From Collinsella sp. (GTDB lineage Bacteria; Actinomycetota; Coriobacteriia; Coriobacteriales; Coriobacteriaceae), in contig DXZS01000004.1 of NCBI GenBank assembly GCA_019419505.1, forward strand, positions 81,611 through 145,610: a DNA stretch of 64,000 nucleotides. The letters run 5' to 3'. Made by a program: the position numbers and the translations under genes. Position 1 is the stretch's first letter, and the number at the start of each line of letters is the position of its first letter. Of the stretch, positions 25,566 through 33,472 are shown piece after piece. Under the pieces are notes generated by a model that worked only from the letters and a program-made list of their open reading frames with translations, was not told the DNA's origin and did no database searches.

Positions 25566-25610
25566 ATCGCGAGCTGGGCCTTTTGTTTGGAGCGGAGGCA
25601 GCATCCCGGA
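25566..25610. repeat. Direct repeat bracketing the ATPase island, right copy
   Basis: This segment repeats 23687-23732, which lies just after xdhD, including 21 consecutive identical bases (25576-25596 equal to 23698-23718). The two copies enclose the ATPase gene and its hairpin repeats, as expected after insertion by recombination or a local duplication. Confidence 0.75.
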
Positions 25611-25664
25611 ATTCGGGCAATCCGGTGGTCAGGGGTTGAGCGAGCGTCGCGCTAAGGATGCCAA

Positions 25665-25779
25665 GCGTAAAACTTTCAATGAACATAGCGTAAAAACTAC
25701 ATCCGCAACGGCGTAAAAACTACATTGGAAGTAGCGTAAAATCCGCATTGAAAATGGCGTAATTTCGTATATCGCATGA
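25665..25779. repeat. Five-unit tandem array with exact 23-bp period
   Basis: Units start at 25665, 25688, 25711, 25734 and 25757. All begin GCGTAA, the first four GCGTAAAA; units 2 and 3 share GCGTAAAAACTACAT. The rest of each unit varies. The period is not a multiple of three, so it is a DNA-level and not a peptide repeat. The array ends exactly where the DUF4143-like remnant begins. Confidence 0.85.
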
Positions 25780-26190
25780 TTGCCCGAGCTTGCACACGGC
25801 CTTTTGCGAGCTCTTGCCATGAACGAGAGCCAGGCTGTCACGTACAAGACGCTCATAAAGGACGCCTCGTACGGTGAGGCGGGCCCGGACGAGAGGACCA
25901 TCGCTGCGTACCTGGATCTCTTCAACAGGCTCAAGCTGACCGAGGACCTGTGCGGAGTTTTGGCTTGGCTGCCAGGTTGTGAAAATTGCGCTCACTGCGC
26001 ACGGAGAAATTGTCCATACGGACTCCTTTCATCGATGTTGGCAGGGCCACCGTGCCTCTTGGCCGGTTGGCGTCGGGATCGTGGAGCCAACTCTCTACCC
26101 CGACTCTGGATAAAACGTGCCCGCTCCTTGCGGGCAAGAGAAAGCCTATCAACGTGTACGGACAGAAATCAAGCGCCGCCTGCGAAATGA
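25780..26190 (+). pseudogene. Remnant of a DUF4143-type AAA ATPase
   Basis: The first 65 codons read LLRALAMNESQAVTYKTLIK ... TIAAYLDLFNRLKLTEDLCG, which fits the DUF4143 region of the large bacterial ATPase family that has L-x-x-L-A, T-x-x-x-Y and L-x-x-E-D in this order. The Walker-motif domain that should precede it is missing, there is no real start (TTG at 25780 without a ribosome binding site), and after about codon 65 similarity is lost up to a TGA at 26188. It is a truncated, decayed gene. The segment 25975-26190 was not otherwise recognised. Confidence 0.55.
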
Positions 26191-26235
26191 CGCGTGAACG
26201 GCGTTGGTTTCCCAAGTGATTATTCGGCTTTCATC

Positions 26236-26367
26236 CGGAAAAGTGCCGAAATCAGCCGTGTAAAAGTACGGAAAAGTGTCGAAATAGGCACCTTAAAACT
26301 TCGGAAAAGTGTCAAATTCGATGGGCAAATTATCCGGAAAAGTGTAGCTGGATGACAAAACAGCACT
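26236..26367. repeat. Four-unit tandem array with exact 33-bp period
   Basis: Units start at 26236, 26269, 26302 and 26335, each beginning CGGAAAAGTG; the first three continue CCGAAAT, TCGAAAT or TCAAATT. The rest of each unit varies. In the frame of the preceding ATPase remnant the array would encode an 11-residue repeat (RKSAEI, RKSVEI, RKSVKF, RKSVAG) up to a TGA at 26353, so it may be coding, regulatory, or both. No ribosome binding site is seen for this stretch. Confidence 0.85.
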
Positions 26368-26415
26368 TAGAAGCCGGTGCTGGATGCGGGATCCTGCGGC
26401 CGCCTTCAGCCCTCG

Positions 26416-27402
26416 CTACTCGTCGTCCTCGTCGTTGGGGTCGCCCTTGAGGGTGTTGATGTCCAGGTATTGGTTATCGTCCTCTTTTTGCTGGGTCTCC
26501 GACTCCGCTTGGGTGGGGCCGCGGAACAGCTGGAATCCCTCAAACGCAATGACACCGAGCAGGGCAATGACAATGGCGATAAAGGCAACCTTGACTGCCT
26601 GCGGAAATTCCGAGAAACGCAGCGCCTTTTCCTCGGCGTAATAATCGGCGAAGCGCTCTTCGCCCGTGCTTTTGGTATACGCCGGTGCGGACGTGGCCTC
26701 CGGGTCATATTCCGGTGCAGACGTGGCAGCGTACGGATCGTTGAGATAATCGCTCGATGCGGTGCCATAATCCTCGGTCTCGATGCGATCGGTGCCAGCA
26801 TAGCCATCGGAATAATCGGAATATGCCGCACCGCCCTCATAGTCCGCGGCGCTCGTGTTGGCGGCAAAAAGCGGGTTAACTGGAACGTCGAGCGCCGGCA
26901 TGCCGGTAGAGGTCTCATCCAGATCGGCTGCAGCCCAGGAATCGTAGGCAACCTGATGGGCAACGGGCTCATCGAGCCTTGTGACCGGAGACTTGCGTGC
27001 CGCAGGAACGGGCAACTGCTGGGCGCTGTACATAACGGTGCTGTCGGCCGATTTGCTCCGCGTCGCCGCAGCGAGAAATGCCGCCGTCTCGGACGGGTCG
27101 CTTGCGGGGCGGGGAGCGGGTGTGGGCGCCGAAATGGGTGCGGGCGTAGACGCGGGCGTCGAAACAGGCGGCTGCGCAGGAGTCGGCGCAGATGCGGGCT
27201 TAGGCGCAAGTGCGGGATTGGGGCTTGACGGGCGAGCCCCGCCGCCCATGAGTTCGTCGGCGGTCCACGGGCGATCATCCATCACGTCGTCAAGGCTCAG
27301 CGAAAACAGGTCGTCTTCACCCTCATCGAACATGCGGTGCACATGTCCACCAATTGCCGGAATCAATCCGCGACCGGTGCATGATGCCTTGCTCAACGCC
27401 AT
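26416..27402 (-). CDS. Pro/Ala-rich protein with C-terminal membrane helix, unknown function
   Basis: The 328-residue product is not recognised. It begins MALSKASCTGRGLIPAIGG and has an acidic stretch (FDEGEDDLFSLSLDDVMDD). A low-complexity Ala-Pro-Ser-Thr linker follows near residues 60-105, then a Tyr/Asp/Ser-rich middle, and one hydrophobic helix (VAFIAIVIALLGVIAFEGF) near the C-terminus, followed by about 35 acidic residues. The layout suggests a tail-anchored or single-pass protein. The ATG at 27402 has GAAAGGGTGG upstream, so the longer frame is rejected. It lies downstream of regulator 2 on the same strand, with 123 bases between. Confidence 0.7.
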   Translation of the reverse strand: MALSKASCTGRGLIPAIGGHVHRMFDEGEDDLFSLSLDDVMDDRPWTADELMGGGARPSSPNPALAPKPASAPTPAQPPVSTPASTPAPISAPTPAPRPASDPSETAAFLAAATRSKSADSTVMYSAQQLPVPAARKSPVTRLDEPVAHQVAYDSWAAADLDETSTGMPALDVPVNPLFAANTSAADYEGGAAYSDYSDGYAGTDRIETEDYGTASSDYLNDPYAATSAPEYDPEATSAPAYTKSTGEERFADYYAEEKALRFSEFPQAVKVAFIAIVIALLGVIAFEGFQLFRGPTQAESETQQKEDDNQYLDINTLKGDPNDEDDE

Positions 27403-27525
27403 TCTGTTCCACCCTTTCGAAATACTAATGACATCGATTATATGGAACTTCCCAAGCGGCTCGGTCTTGGATTCATGCTTTCCAGAACTCGCGCCCAAAA
27501 GGGGAGGGGCAATCCAGGCGAGTGC

Positions 27526-28179
27526 CTACTTGTCGTCGGCCGCCGCCTTGGCCTCATTGAGGTAGCTATAGAAGCTGTACTTGGAGATGCCAAAGAACTC
27601 GCAGGCGCGCTCGCTCGACTTGGAAATGAGGAAGGCGCCGCGACGGTCGAGGTAGCCAATGGCGCGAATGCGCTCATCTTTGGTCATGAGCGCCGCGGGC
27701 TTGCCCACAAACTGCTCGCACTCGTGCAGCAGGTCCTCGAGCAGGTCGCCGATGTTCTTGGTAATGGGCTCGGGCTCGGTGTAGCCCGTGCCGCCGGTGC
27801 CGGTAAAGGCGTCGAGCGAACGCTCAAAAGCCTTCATAAGCGTAATGTCAAAGTTGATGCCCAAAATGCCGACGGGCTTGCCTTCGTCGTTGCGGATAAA
27901 GATGGTCGAGGACTTGAGCAGCTTGCCATCGGTGGTTTTAGTGAGGTACGGCTCGCGGTCGTGTACGTCGGTGGTGCCCTCGTGCATGGACTCAAACACG
28001 ATATGGCTGGGGCCGTCACCCAGTTTGCGCCCGCTGACGTGGCCATTTTCGATCACTACGATGGAGTGGTCCACGTCCTCGGTCTCCAGATCGTGGACGA
28101 CGACTTCGCAGTTGGGGCCAAATTGGAGCGCCAGACCGTGTGCAAGGCGCTTGTAAAACTCAATCTGTGCGGGGGTCAT
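27526..28179 (-). CDS. YheO-like PAS-HTH transcriptional regulator 2
   Basis: The 217-residue product has a YheO-type PAS domain (LALQFGPNCEVVVHDLETED, SIVVIENGHVSGRKLGDGP, KSSTIFIRNDEGKPVGILGIN) and a C-terminal helix-turn-helix (ACEFFGISKYSFYSYLNEAK). It is a clear paralogue of the regulator at 13223. The ATG at 28179 has AGGAAGG six bases upstream. It is divergent from ygeX, and two AACAAA...TTTGTT-type inverted sites lie between them, so it probably controls the ygeX-ygeY-ygeW genes. Confidence 0.87.
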   Translation of the reverse strand: MTPAQIEFYKRLAHGLALQFGPNCEVVVHDLETEDVDHSIVVIENGHVSGRKLGDGPSHIVFESMHEGTTDVHDREPYLTKTTDGKLLKSSTIFIRNDEGKPVGILGINFDITLMKAFERSLDAFTGTGGTGYTEPEPITKNIGDLLEDLLHECEQFVGKPAALMTKDERIRAIGYLDRRGAFLISKSSERACEFFGISKYSFYSYLNEAKAAADDK

Positions 28180-28298
28180 GGGTGCCTTCCTAAAAATTAG
28201 TTTGGGCACACTTTGCCATAAACCACACTTGTTCGCAAATAACGAAAGCGTTGCTGCGTTATGTAACCGTTCGGCGGCGAAAAGGTACCGATTGCGGC

Positions 28299-28366
28299 AA
28301 CAAACAATTTGTTAGGTTATCCAATCAAAAAGTGTGATAGAACATTGCTAACAAACTTTTTGTTTG
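28299..28366. promoter_or_regulatory. Two similar inverted sites in front of ygeX
   Basis: AACAAACAATTTGTTA (28299-28314) and TAACAAACTTTTTGTTTG (28349-28366) share the AACAAA...TTTGTT pattern and are spaced about five helical turns apart. They lie in the divergent region 28180-28456, which contains no gene, and are candidate operators for regulator 2. Confidence 0.5.
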
Positions 28367-28456
28367 GCATCCACATAAAAGTTCAGCCGTGTGAATGGGA
28401 TCGGGCTGAAACGCGTATGCGGGGGCCGGCAAGAGAGGACTTAAGGAGTTCACCGT

Positions 28457-29671
28457 ATGGCCGATAAGATCCAGTGGGCGGGCAACACGATGCCCAAGAG
28501 CGATGATAAGCACTTGGGAATCATGAGCCTCGACCACGTGAAGAAGGCCCGCGCCTTCCACCAGTCGTTCCCTCAATATACCGTCACTCCGCTTGCCCGC
28601 CTGGACGGTCAGGCTGCGCGCCTGGGCCTGTCCAACCTGTGCGTTAAGGACGAGAGCTACCGCTTTGGCCTCAACGCCTTTAAGGTCCTGGGCGGATCGT
28701 TTGCCATGGCCAACTACATTGCCGACGAGACCGGCAAGGACGTTGCCGACTGCACCTTCGATTACCTGACCTCCGATCAGCTGGCCGAGGACCTTGGCCA
28801 GGCTACCTTCTTTACCGCCACCGACGGCAACCATGGCCGCGGCGTGGCATGGGCTGCCAACAAGCTGGGCCAGAAGGCCGTCGTGCACATGCCCAAGGGT
28901 TCCACCAAGCCCCGCTTCGATAACATTGCCGCCGAGGGCGCCACGGTGACCATCGAAGAGGTCAACTACGACGAGTGCGTGCGCATGGCCGCCGCCGAGG
29001 CCGACGCCTGCGAGCGCGGCGTCATCGTTCAGGACACCGCCTGGGAGGGCTACGAGAAGATCCCGTCCTGGATCATGGAGGGCTACGGCACCATGGCTTC
29101 CGAGGCTGCCGAGCAGCTGCGCGAGATGGCCATCAACCGCCCGACGCACGTCTTTGTCCAGGCTGGCGTAGGCTCGCTCGCCGGCGCCGTGGTGGGCTAC
29201 TTCACCAACCTGTATCCCGATAACCCGCCCACCTTCGTCGTGGTCGAGTGCGCACCGGCCGCCTGCCTGTACAAGGGCGCTGCCGCCGGCGACGGCGACC
29301 CGCGCATCGTGGACGGCGACATGCCCTCCATCATGGCCGGTCTGTGCTGCGGCGAGCCCAACATTCTGGGCTGGGATATCCTGCGCAACCACACCACCGC
29401 GTTCGTGTCCTGCCCCGACTGGGTCACCGCTCGCGGCATGCGCACTCTGGGCGCTCCCGAGAAGGGCGACCCGCGCGTCATCTCCGGCGAGTCCGGCGCG
29501 GTGACCACCGGCCTGGTCGAGACCCTCATGCTCGATCCCGAGTACGCCGAGCTCAAGGAGCTCATCGGTCTGGACAAGACGAGCTCCGTGCTCTGCTTCT
29601 CCACCGAGGGCGACACCGATCCGGATCAGTACCGTCGCATCGTCTGGGAGGGCGAGTATCCGACCTGCTAG
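28457..29671 (+). CDS. ygeX: Diaminopropionate ammonia-lyase
   Basis: This PLP enzyme splits 2,3-diaminopropionate into pyruvate and two ammonia, through 2-aminoacrylate. The 404-residue product has the Schiff-base lysine at K76 in YRFGLNAFKVLGG, the segment TATDGNHGRGVAW typical of fold type II PLP enzymes, and QAGVGSLAGAVVGY for phosphate binding. AAGGAG precedes the ATG. It is the first gene of a probable ygeX-ygeY-ygeW unit, the order found in selenium-dependent purine clusters, where it handles a purine-derived fragment. Confidence 0.95.
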   Translation: MADKIQWAGNTMPKSDDKHLGIMSLDHVKKARAFHQSFPQYTVTPLARLDGQAARLGLSNLCVKDESYRFGLNAFKVLGGSFAMANYIADETGKDVADCTFDYLTSDQLAEDLGQATFFTATDGNHGRGVAWAANKLGQKAVVHMPKGSTKPRFDNIAAEGATVTIEEVNYDECVRMAAAEADACERGVIVQDTAWEGYEKIPSWIMEGYGTMASEAAEQLREMAINRPTHVFVQAGVGSLAGAVVGYFTNLYPDNPPTFVVVECAPAACLYKGAAAGDGDPRIVDGDMPSIMAGLCCGEPNILGWDILRNHTTAFVSCPDWVTARGMRTLGAPEKGDPRVISGESGAVTTGLVETLMLDPEYAELKELIGLDKTSSVLCFSTEGDTDPDQYRRIVWEGEYPTC

Positions 29672-29686
29672 CAGACTGACCTGTCC

Positions 29687-29804
29687 GGAGGCAGCCGGAG
29701 GACTTTACTCCCTGCTCGGACAGTCCTGCTCGCACGGAGAGCACATTAAGTGCTCTCCGGCTCGTGCGGAACTCGCGACGGAGCAAAGTCCTCCGTCCGC
29801 CTCC
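29687..29804. repeat. 118-bp nested hairpin between ygeX and ygeY
   Basis: The outer arms 29687-29711 and 29780-29804 pair at 22 of 25 positions, and an inner perfect stem CGGAGAGCAC/GTGCTCTCCG (29735-29744, 29750-29759) extends to CGCACGGAG on the outside. No T-run follows. It could be an RNA stability or processing structure, or a small repeat element. Confidence 0.75.
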
Positions 29805-29908
29805 TATGGTTACTTGCTTGTGGGGTGCTCAACCTCACGCCGCTTGGCACAAGTGATCTATCTGAAATATCTACCTGTAGGTAAACCCTTGTAGAAAGGT
29901 TGACTGTT

Positions 29909-31294
29909 ATGGCTAAAGAACTCGATTTCGACGCTATCAAGGCTGCGGCTGAGTCCCATCGTGCTGATATGACTCGCTTCCTGCGCGCCATGATCTCTCA
30001 CCCCTCTGAGTCCTGCGAGGAGGGTGAGGTTGTCGCCTGCATCAAGGCCGAGATGGAGAGCCTTGGCTATGACGAGGTCAAGGTCGACGGCCTGGGCAAC
30101 GTCATGGGCTTTATGGGCGAGGGCGACAAGATCATCGCCATCGACTCCCACATCGACACCGTCGGCATCGGCAACATCGAGAACTGGGATGCCGATCCCT
30201 ATGAGGGCTACGAGACCGACGAGATCATCTACGGCCGCGGCGGCTCTGACCAGGAGGGCGGCATGGCTTCTGCTACCTATGCTGCCAAGATGATGAAGGA
30301 CATGGGCCTCATCCCCGAGGGCTACAAGATCATGGTCGTCGGCACCGTCCAGGAAGAGGACTGCGACGGCATGTGCTGGCAGTACATCTACAACAAGGAC
30401 GGCATTAAGCCCGAGTTCGTCATTTCCACCGAGCCCACCGACGGCGGCATCTATCGCGGTCACCGCGGCCGCATGGAGATCCGCGTCGACGTTCACGGCA
30501 CCTCCTGCCACGGCTCCGCTCCCGACCGCGGCGACAACGCCATCTACAAGATGGCCGACATCATCGCCGACGTCCGCGCCCTCAACAACAACGGCTGCGA
30601 CGAATCGACCGACATCAAGGGCCTCGTCAAGATGCTCGACCCCAAGTACAACCCCGAGCACTTCGAGGACGCCCGCTTCCTGGGCCGCGGCACCTGCACC
30701 GTCAGCCAGATCTTCTACACCAGCCCCAGCCGCTGCGCCGTCGCTGACTCCTGCGCCATCTCCATCGACCGTCGCATGACCGCCGGCGAGACCTGGGAGT
30801 CCTGCCTGGACGAGATCCGCAACCTGCCGGCCGCCAAGAAGTACGGCGACGACGTGAAGGTCTCCATGTACATGTACGACCGTCCGTCCTGGACCGGCGA
30901 GGTCTACGAGACCGAGGCTTACTTCCCCACGTGGATCAACAAGGAGACCGCTCCGCACGTCAAGGCCCTCGTCGACGCCCACAAGGCCATGTTCGGTGAC
31001 GAGCGCATCGGCTGCGAGCCCAGCATGGACAAGCGCACCGGTCGTCCGCTGTGCGACAAGTGGACCTTCTCCACGAACTGCGTTTCCATCCAGGGCCGCT
31101 ACGGCATCCCCTGCGTCGGCTTTGGCCCGGGTGCCGAGTCTCAGGCTCACGCTCCCAACGAGGTCACCTACAAGGACGACCTGGTCACCGCTGCCGCCAT
31201 GTATGTGGCTGCCCTGAACCTCTACGATCCGAGCCAGGCCGATGGCGACGCCACCGTGTTCCGTGCCGGTCTGACCAACAACAAGATCGATTAG
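29909..31294 (+). CDS. ygeY: YgeY-type M20 family metallohydrolase
   Basis: The 461-residue product is an M20/ArgE-DapE-type hydrolase with metal motif IDSHIDTV near residue 75, GRGGSDQEGGMAS, the Glu-Glu pair in GTVQEEDCDG, and STEPTDGGI. It matches the YgeY family of selenium-linked purine clusters and probably hydrolyses an amide or carbamoyl group of a ring-opened intermediate. The ATG at 29909 has AGAAAGG nine bases upstream; a TTG three codons earlier is less likely. Its stop codon lies in the loop of a 12-bp hairpin. Confidence 0.92.
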   Translation: MAKELDFDAIKAAAESHRADMTRFLRAMISHPSESCEEGEVVACIKAEMESLGYDEVKVDGLGNVMGFMGEGDKIIAIDSHIDTVGIGNIENWDADPYEGYETDEIIYGRGGSDQEGGMASATYAAKMMKDMGLIPEGYKIMVVGTVQEEDCDGMCWQYIYNKDGIKPEFVISTEPTDGGIYRGHRGRMEIRVDVHGTSCHGSAPDRGDNAIYKMADIIADVRALNNNGCDESTDIKGLVKMLDPKYNPEHFEDARFLGRGTCTVSQIFYTSPSRCAVADSCAISIDRRMTAGETWESCLDEIRNLPAAKKYGDDVKVSMYMYDRPSWTGEVYETEAYFPTWINKETAPHVKALVDAHKAMFGDERIGCEPSMDKRTGRPLCDKWTFSTNCVSIQGRYGIPCVGFGPGAESQAHAPNEVTYKDDLVTAAAMYVAALNLYDPSQADGDATVFRAGLTNNKID

Positions 31295-31315
31295 TCCCAT
31301 TCCTCGATCTTGTTG
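31279..31315 (+). other. Hairpin around the ygeY stop codon
   Basis: CAACAAGATCGA (31279-31290) is the exact reverse complement of TCGATCTTGTTG (31304-31315), and the TAG stop (31292-31294) is in the loop. A second stem CCGGGG/CCCCGG follows at 31319-31340. There is no T-run; it may protect the 3' end of the message or affect termination. Confidence 0.65.
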
Positions 31316-31495
31316 AACCGGGGGCCGCTCGTGTCCCCGGCACCCCCTGTTGACTTGGGGCCCGCGGTCGTTATCTCCCATGCTTCCTCAACGGTAGCGG
31401 GTCCTCGTCATAGCGCTCTGCATGTTCTAGCCACACGCGCATGCCGGGGCACATCTACTCATTGCGATCGTTTCACCTTTAGAAAGGACATTTAC

Positions 31496-32698
31496 ATGGA
31501 TGCTAAGTTTACCGAGCTCGTCGAGCAGCTGAACGGCCTCGATTTTAAGGGTATGTACGGCAGCGACTTCCTGCACACCTGGGATAAGACCACCGATGAG
31601 CTCAAGGCTCTCTACATCGTTGCCGACGCCCTGCGCGAGCTGCGCGAGAACAACGTCTCGTCCAAGATCTTCGACTCGGGTCTGGCCGTCTCCCTGTTCC
31701 GCGACAACTCCACCCGTACGCGCTTCTCCTTCTCCAAGGCTGCTAACCTGCTCGGCCTTGAGCTGCAGGACCTGGACGAGAAGAAGTCCCAGATCGCTCA
31801 CGGCGAGACCGTCCGCGAGACCGCTACCATGATCTCCTTCATGGCCGACGTCATCGGCATCCGCGACGACATGTACATCGGCAAGGGCGACGCCTACATG
31901 GTCGAGGTCTCCGAGTCCGTGCAGCAGGCTTACGAGGACGGCGTTCTTGATCACCGTCCCACGCTCATCTCCTTGCAGTCCGATTCCGACCACCCCACGC
32001 AGTCCTCTGCCGACATGCTCTACCTCATCAACGAGTTTGGCGGTCTTGAGAACCTCAAGGGCAAAAAGGTTGCCGTCACCTGGGCCTACTCGCCCTCTTA
32101 CGGCAAGCCGCTGTCCTGCCCGCAGTCGCTGATCAGCCTGCTGCCCCGTTTTGGCATGGACGTCACCTTGGCCCACCCCGAGGGCTACGACCTCATGCCC
32201 GAGGTCGTCGAGCGCGCCAAGGGTTATGCCGCCGAGTCCGGCACCACCTTTAAGCAGGTCAACACCATGGCCGAGGCCTTCGAGGGCGCCGACATCGTGA
32301 TCCCGAAGAGCTGGGCCCCGTTTGCCGCCATGGAGAAGCGCACCAACCTGTACGCCGAGGGCGACGACGCCGGCATCGCTGCACTCGAGAAGGAGCTGCT
32401 CGCTCAGAACGCCACACATCAGGATTGGTGCTCTACGACCGAGCTCATGGAGAAGACCGCCAACGGCCAGGACACCATCTTTATGCATCCGCTGCCCGCC
32501 GACATCTCCGGTGTCTCCTGCGAGCACGGCGAGGTCAACGCCGACGTCTTCGACATGCACCGCGTGGGCATGTACAAGGAGGCCAGCTACAAGCCGTACG
32601 CCATCGCAGCCATGATGTTCCTGCAGAAGGTTGCCGATCCCGCCGCTACCCTCAAGGCCCTCGACGAGCGCAACACCGCCCGTTGGTTCCAGGCCTAA
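31496..32698 (+). CDS. ygeW: YgeW, carbamoyltransferase family protein
   Basis: The 400-residue product belongs to the aspartate/ornithine carbamoyltransferase superfamily: the carbamoyl phosphate motif S-T-R-T-R is at residues 72-76, HPLPAD is present near residue 340, and the segment ISLQSDSDHPTQSSADM corresponds to the usual HPTQ motif. It matches YgeW, whose natural substrate is not settled; in purine catabolism it may release carbamoyl phosphate from a ureido intermediate for ATP formation. AGAAAGGA precedes the ATG at 31496, so the long open frame upstream is rejected. No carbamate kinase gene was seen nearby. Confidence 0.94.
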   Translation: MDAKFTELVEQLNGLDFKGMYGSDFLHTWDKTTDELKALYIVADALRELRENNVSSKIFDSGLAVSLFRDNSTRTRFSFSKAANLLGLELQDLDEKKSQIAHGETVRETATMISFMADVIGIRDDMYIGKGDAYMVEVSESVQQAYEDGVLDHRPTLISLQSDSDHPTQSSADMLYLINEFGGLENLKGKKVAVTWAYSPSYGKPLSCPQSLISLLPRFGMDVTLAHPEGYDLMPEVVERAKGYAAESGTTFKQVNTMAEAFEGADIVIPKSWAPFAAMEKRTNLYAEGDDAGIAALEKELLAQNATHQDWCSTTELMEKTANGQDTIFMHPLPADISGVSCEHGEVNADVFDMHRVGMYKEASYKPYAIAAMMFLQKVADPAATLKALDERNTARWFQA

Positions 32699-32721
32699 AG
32701 CTGGGTTGAGGTAAGCCATGT

Positions 32722-32760
32722 AAAGGGGGCGCTCTGCCAACCGGCGGGGTGCCCCTTTTT
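32722..32760 (+). terminator. Terminator after ygeW
   Basis: AAAGGGGG (32722-32729) can pair with CCCCTTTTT (32752-32760) with further G-C pairs inside, ending in a T-run. It probably ends the ygeX-Y-W unit. Confidence 0.75.
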
Positions 32761-32848
32761 GCATCGTGGGCGTGCGGGATAAGCGCTTTCGATGTAGATG
32801 CCCCGCGACGCGAGTTATGGGTACGATGGTTTCAGGGGAGGTATCGCC

Positions 32849-33460
32849 ATGAAACTTGGTTGTGTCATTATGGCTTCGGGCGAGGGCAAGCGATTTGGCT
32901 CTAACAAGATGCTCGCCGATATCTATGGCGAGCCGTTGATTGCCCGGACCATTGATTCGGTTCCCCGGGGCTTTGACGTTGTGGTTTCGACGCGTTGGCC
33001 CGAGGTCGCTCAGATTTGTGATGACAAGCATTGCCCGTGCGTGCTGCACGATGGCGAGCTGCGCAGCGAAAGCGTCCGTGCGGGCCTTTCGTGGGGAGTC
33101 GAACGCAACTGGAAAGGTTGCCTCTTTTTGCCGGGCGACCAGCCGCTCGTGAGTTCGGATTCTTTTGAGGCCATGGTTCGCGCGTTTGATGAGCGTGGCC
33201 GCAAGTATCCGGTGCGTCTTGCGTGCAACGGTGAGCCTTCGAGCCCGGTGCTCTTTCCGGCGGAACTGTTCGATGCACTTATGTGTCTTGAGGGTAAGGA
33301 CGGCGGCGGTTCGATCCTCAAGGACCGTACCGACGTGGTGCTGGTCGAGGCGCGTGCCTACGAGCTGTGGGACGTCGATACCGTCAAGGGACAGCGACGC
33401 ATAACGGAGCATATCGCCGCCTGCTCGTATTTTGATCGCGTGGCCAACTGCATCAATTAA
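32849..33460 (+). CDS. MocA-like molybdenum cofactor nucleotidyltransferase
   Basis: The 203-residue product has the nucleotide-binding signature CVIMASGEGKRFGSNKM at residues 5-21 and LPGDQPLV near residue 93, both typical of MobA/MocA-type enzymes that attach CMP or GMP to molybdopterin. The GSNKM form resembles MocA and YgfJ, so cytidylylation of the XdhD cofactor is likely. AGGGGAGG precedes the ATG at 32849. It is followed 12 bases later by a hydantoinase gene. Confidence 0.85.
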   Translation: MKLGCVIMASGEGKRFGSNKMLADIYGEPLIARTIDSVPRGFDVVVSTRWPEVAQICDDKHCPCVLHDGELRSESVRAGLSWGVERNWKGCLFLPGDQPLVSSDSFEAMVRAFDERGRKYPVRLACNGEPSSPVLFPAELFDALMCLEGKDGGGSILKDRTDVVLVEARAYELWDVDTVKGQRRITEHIAACSYFDRVANCIN

Positions 33461-33472
33461 TAAGGAGCAATT

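Noticed and set aside
25665..25779. Possible CRISPR array or plasmid origin
   Set aside because: The conserved part is only 6-15 bases with a 23-bp period; there is no replication protein or cas gene beside it.
25931..26215. Minus-strand frame near the ATPase remnant as a transposase
   Set aside because: No transposase motif or terminal inverted repeats could be recognised.
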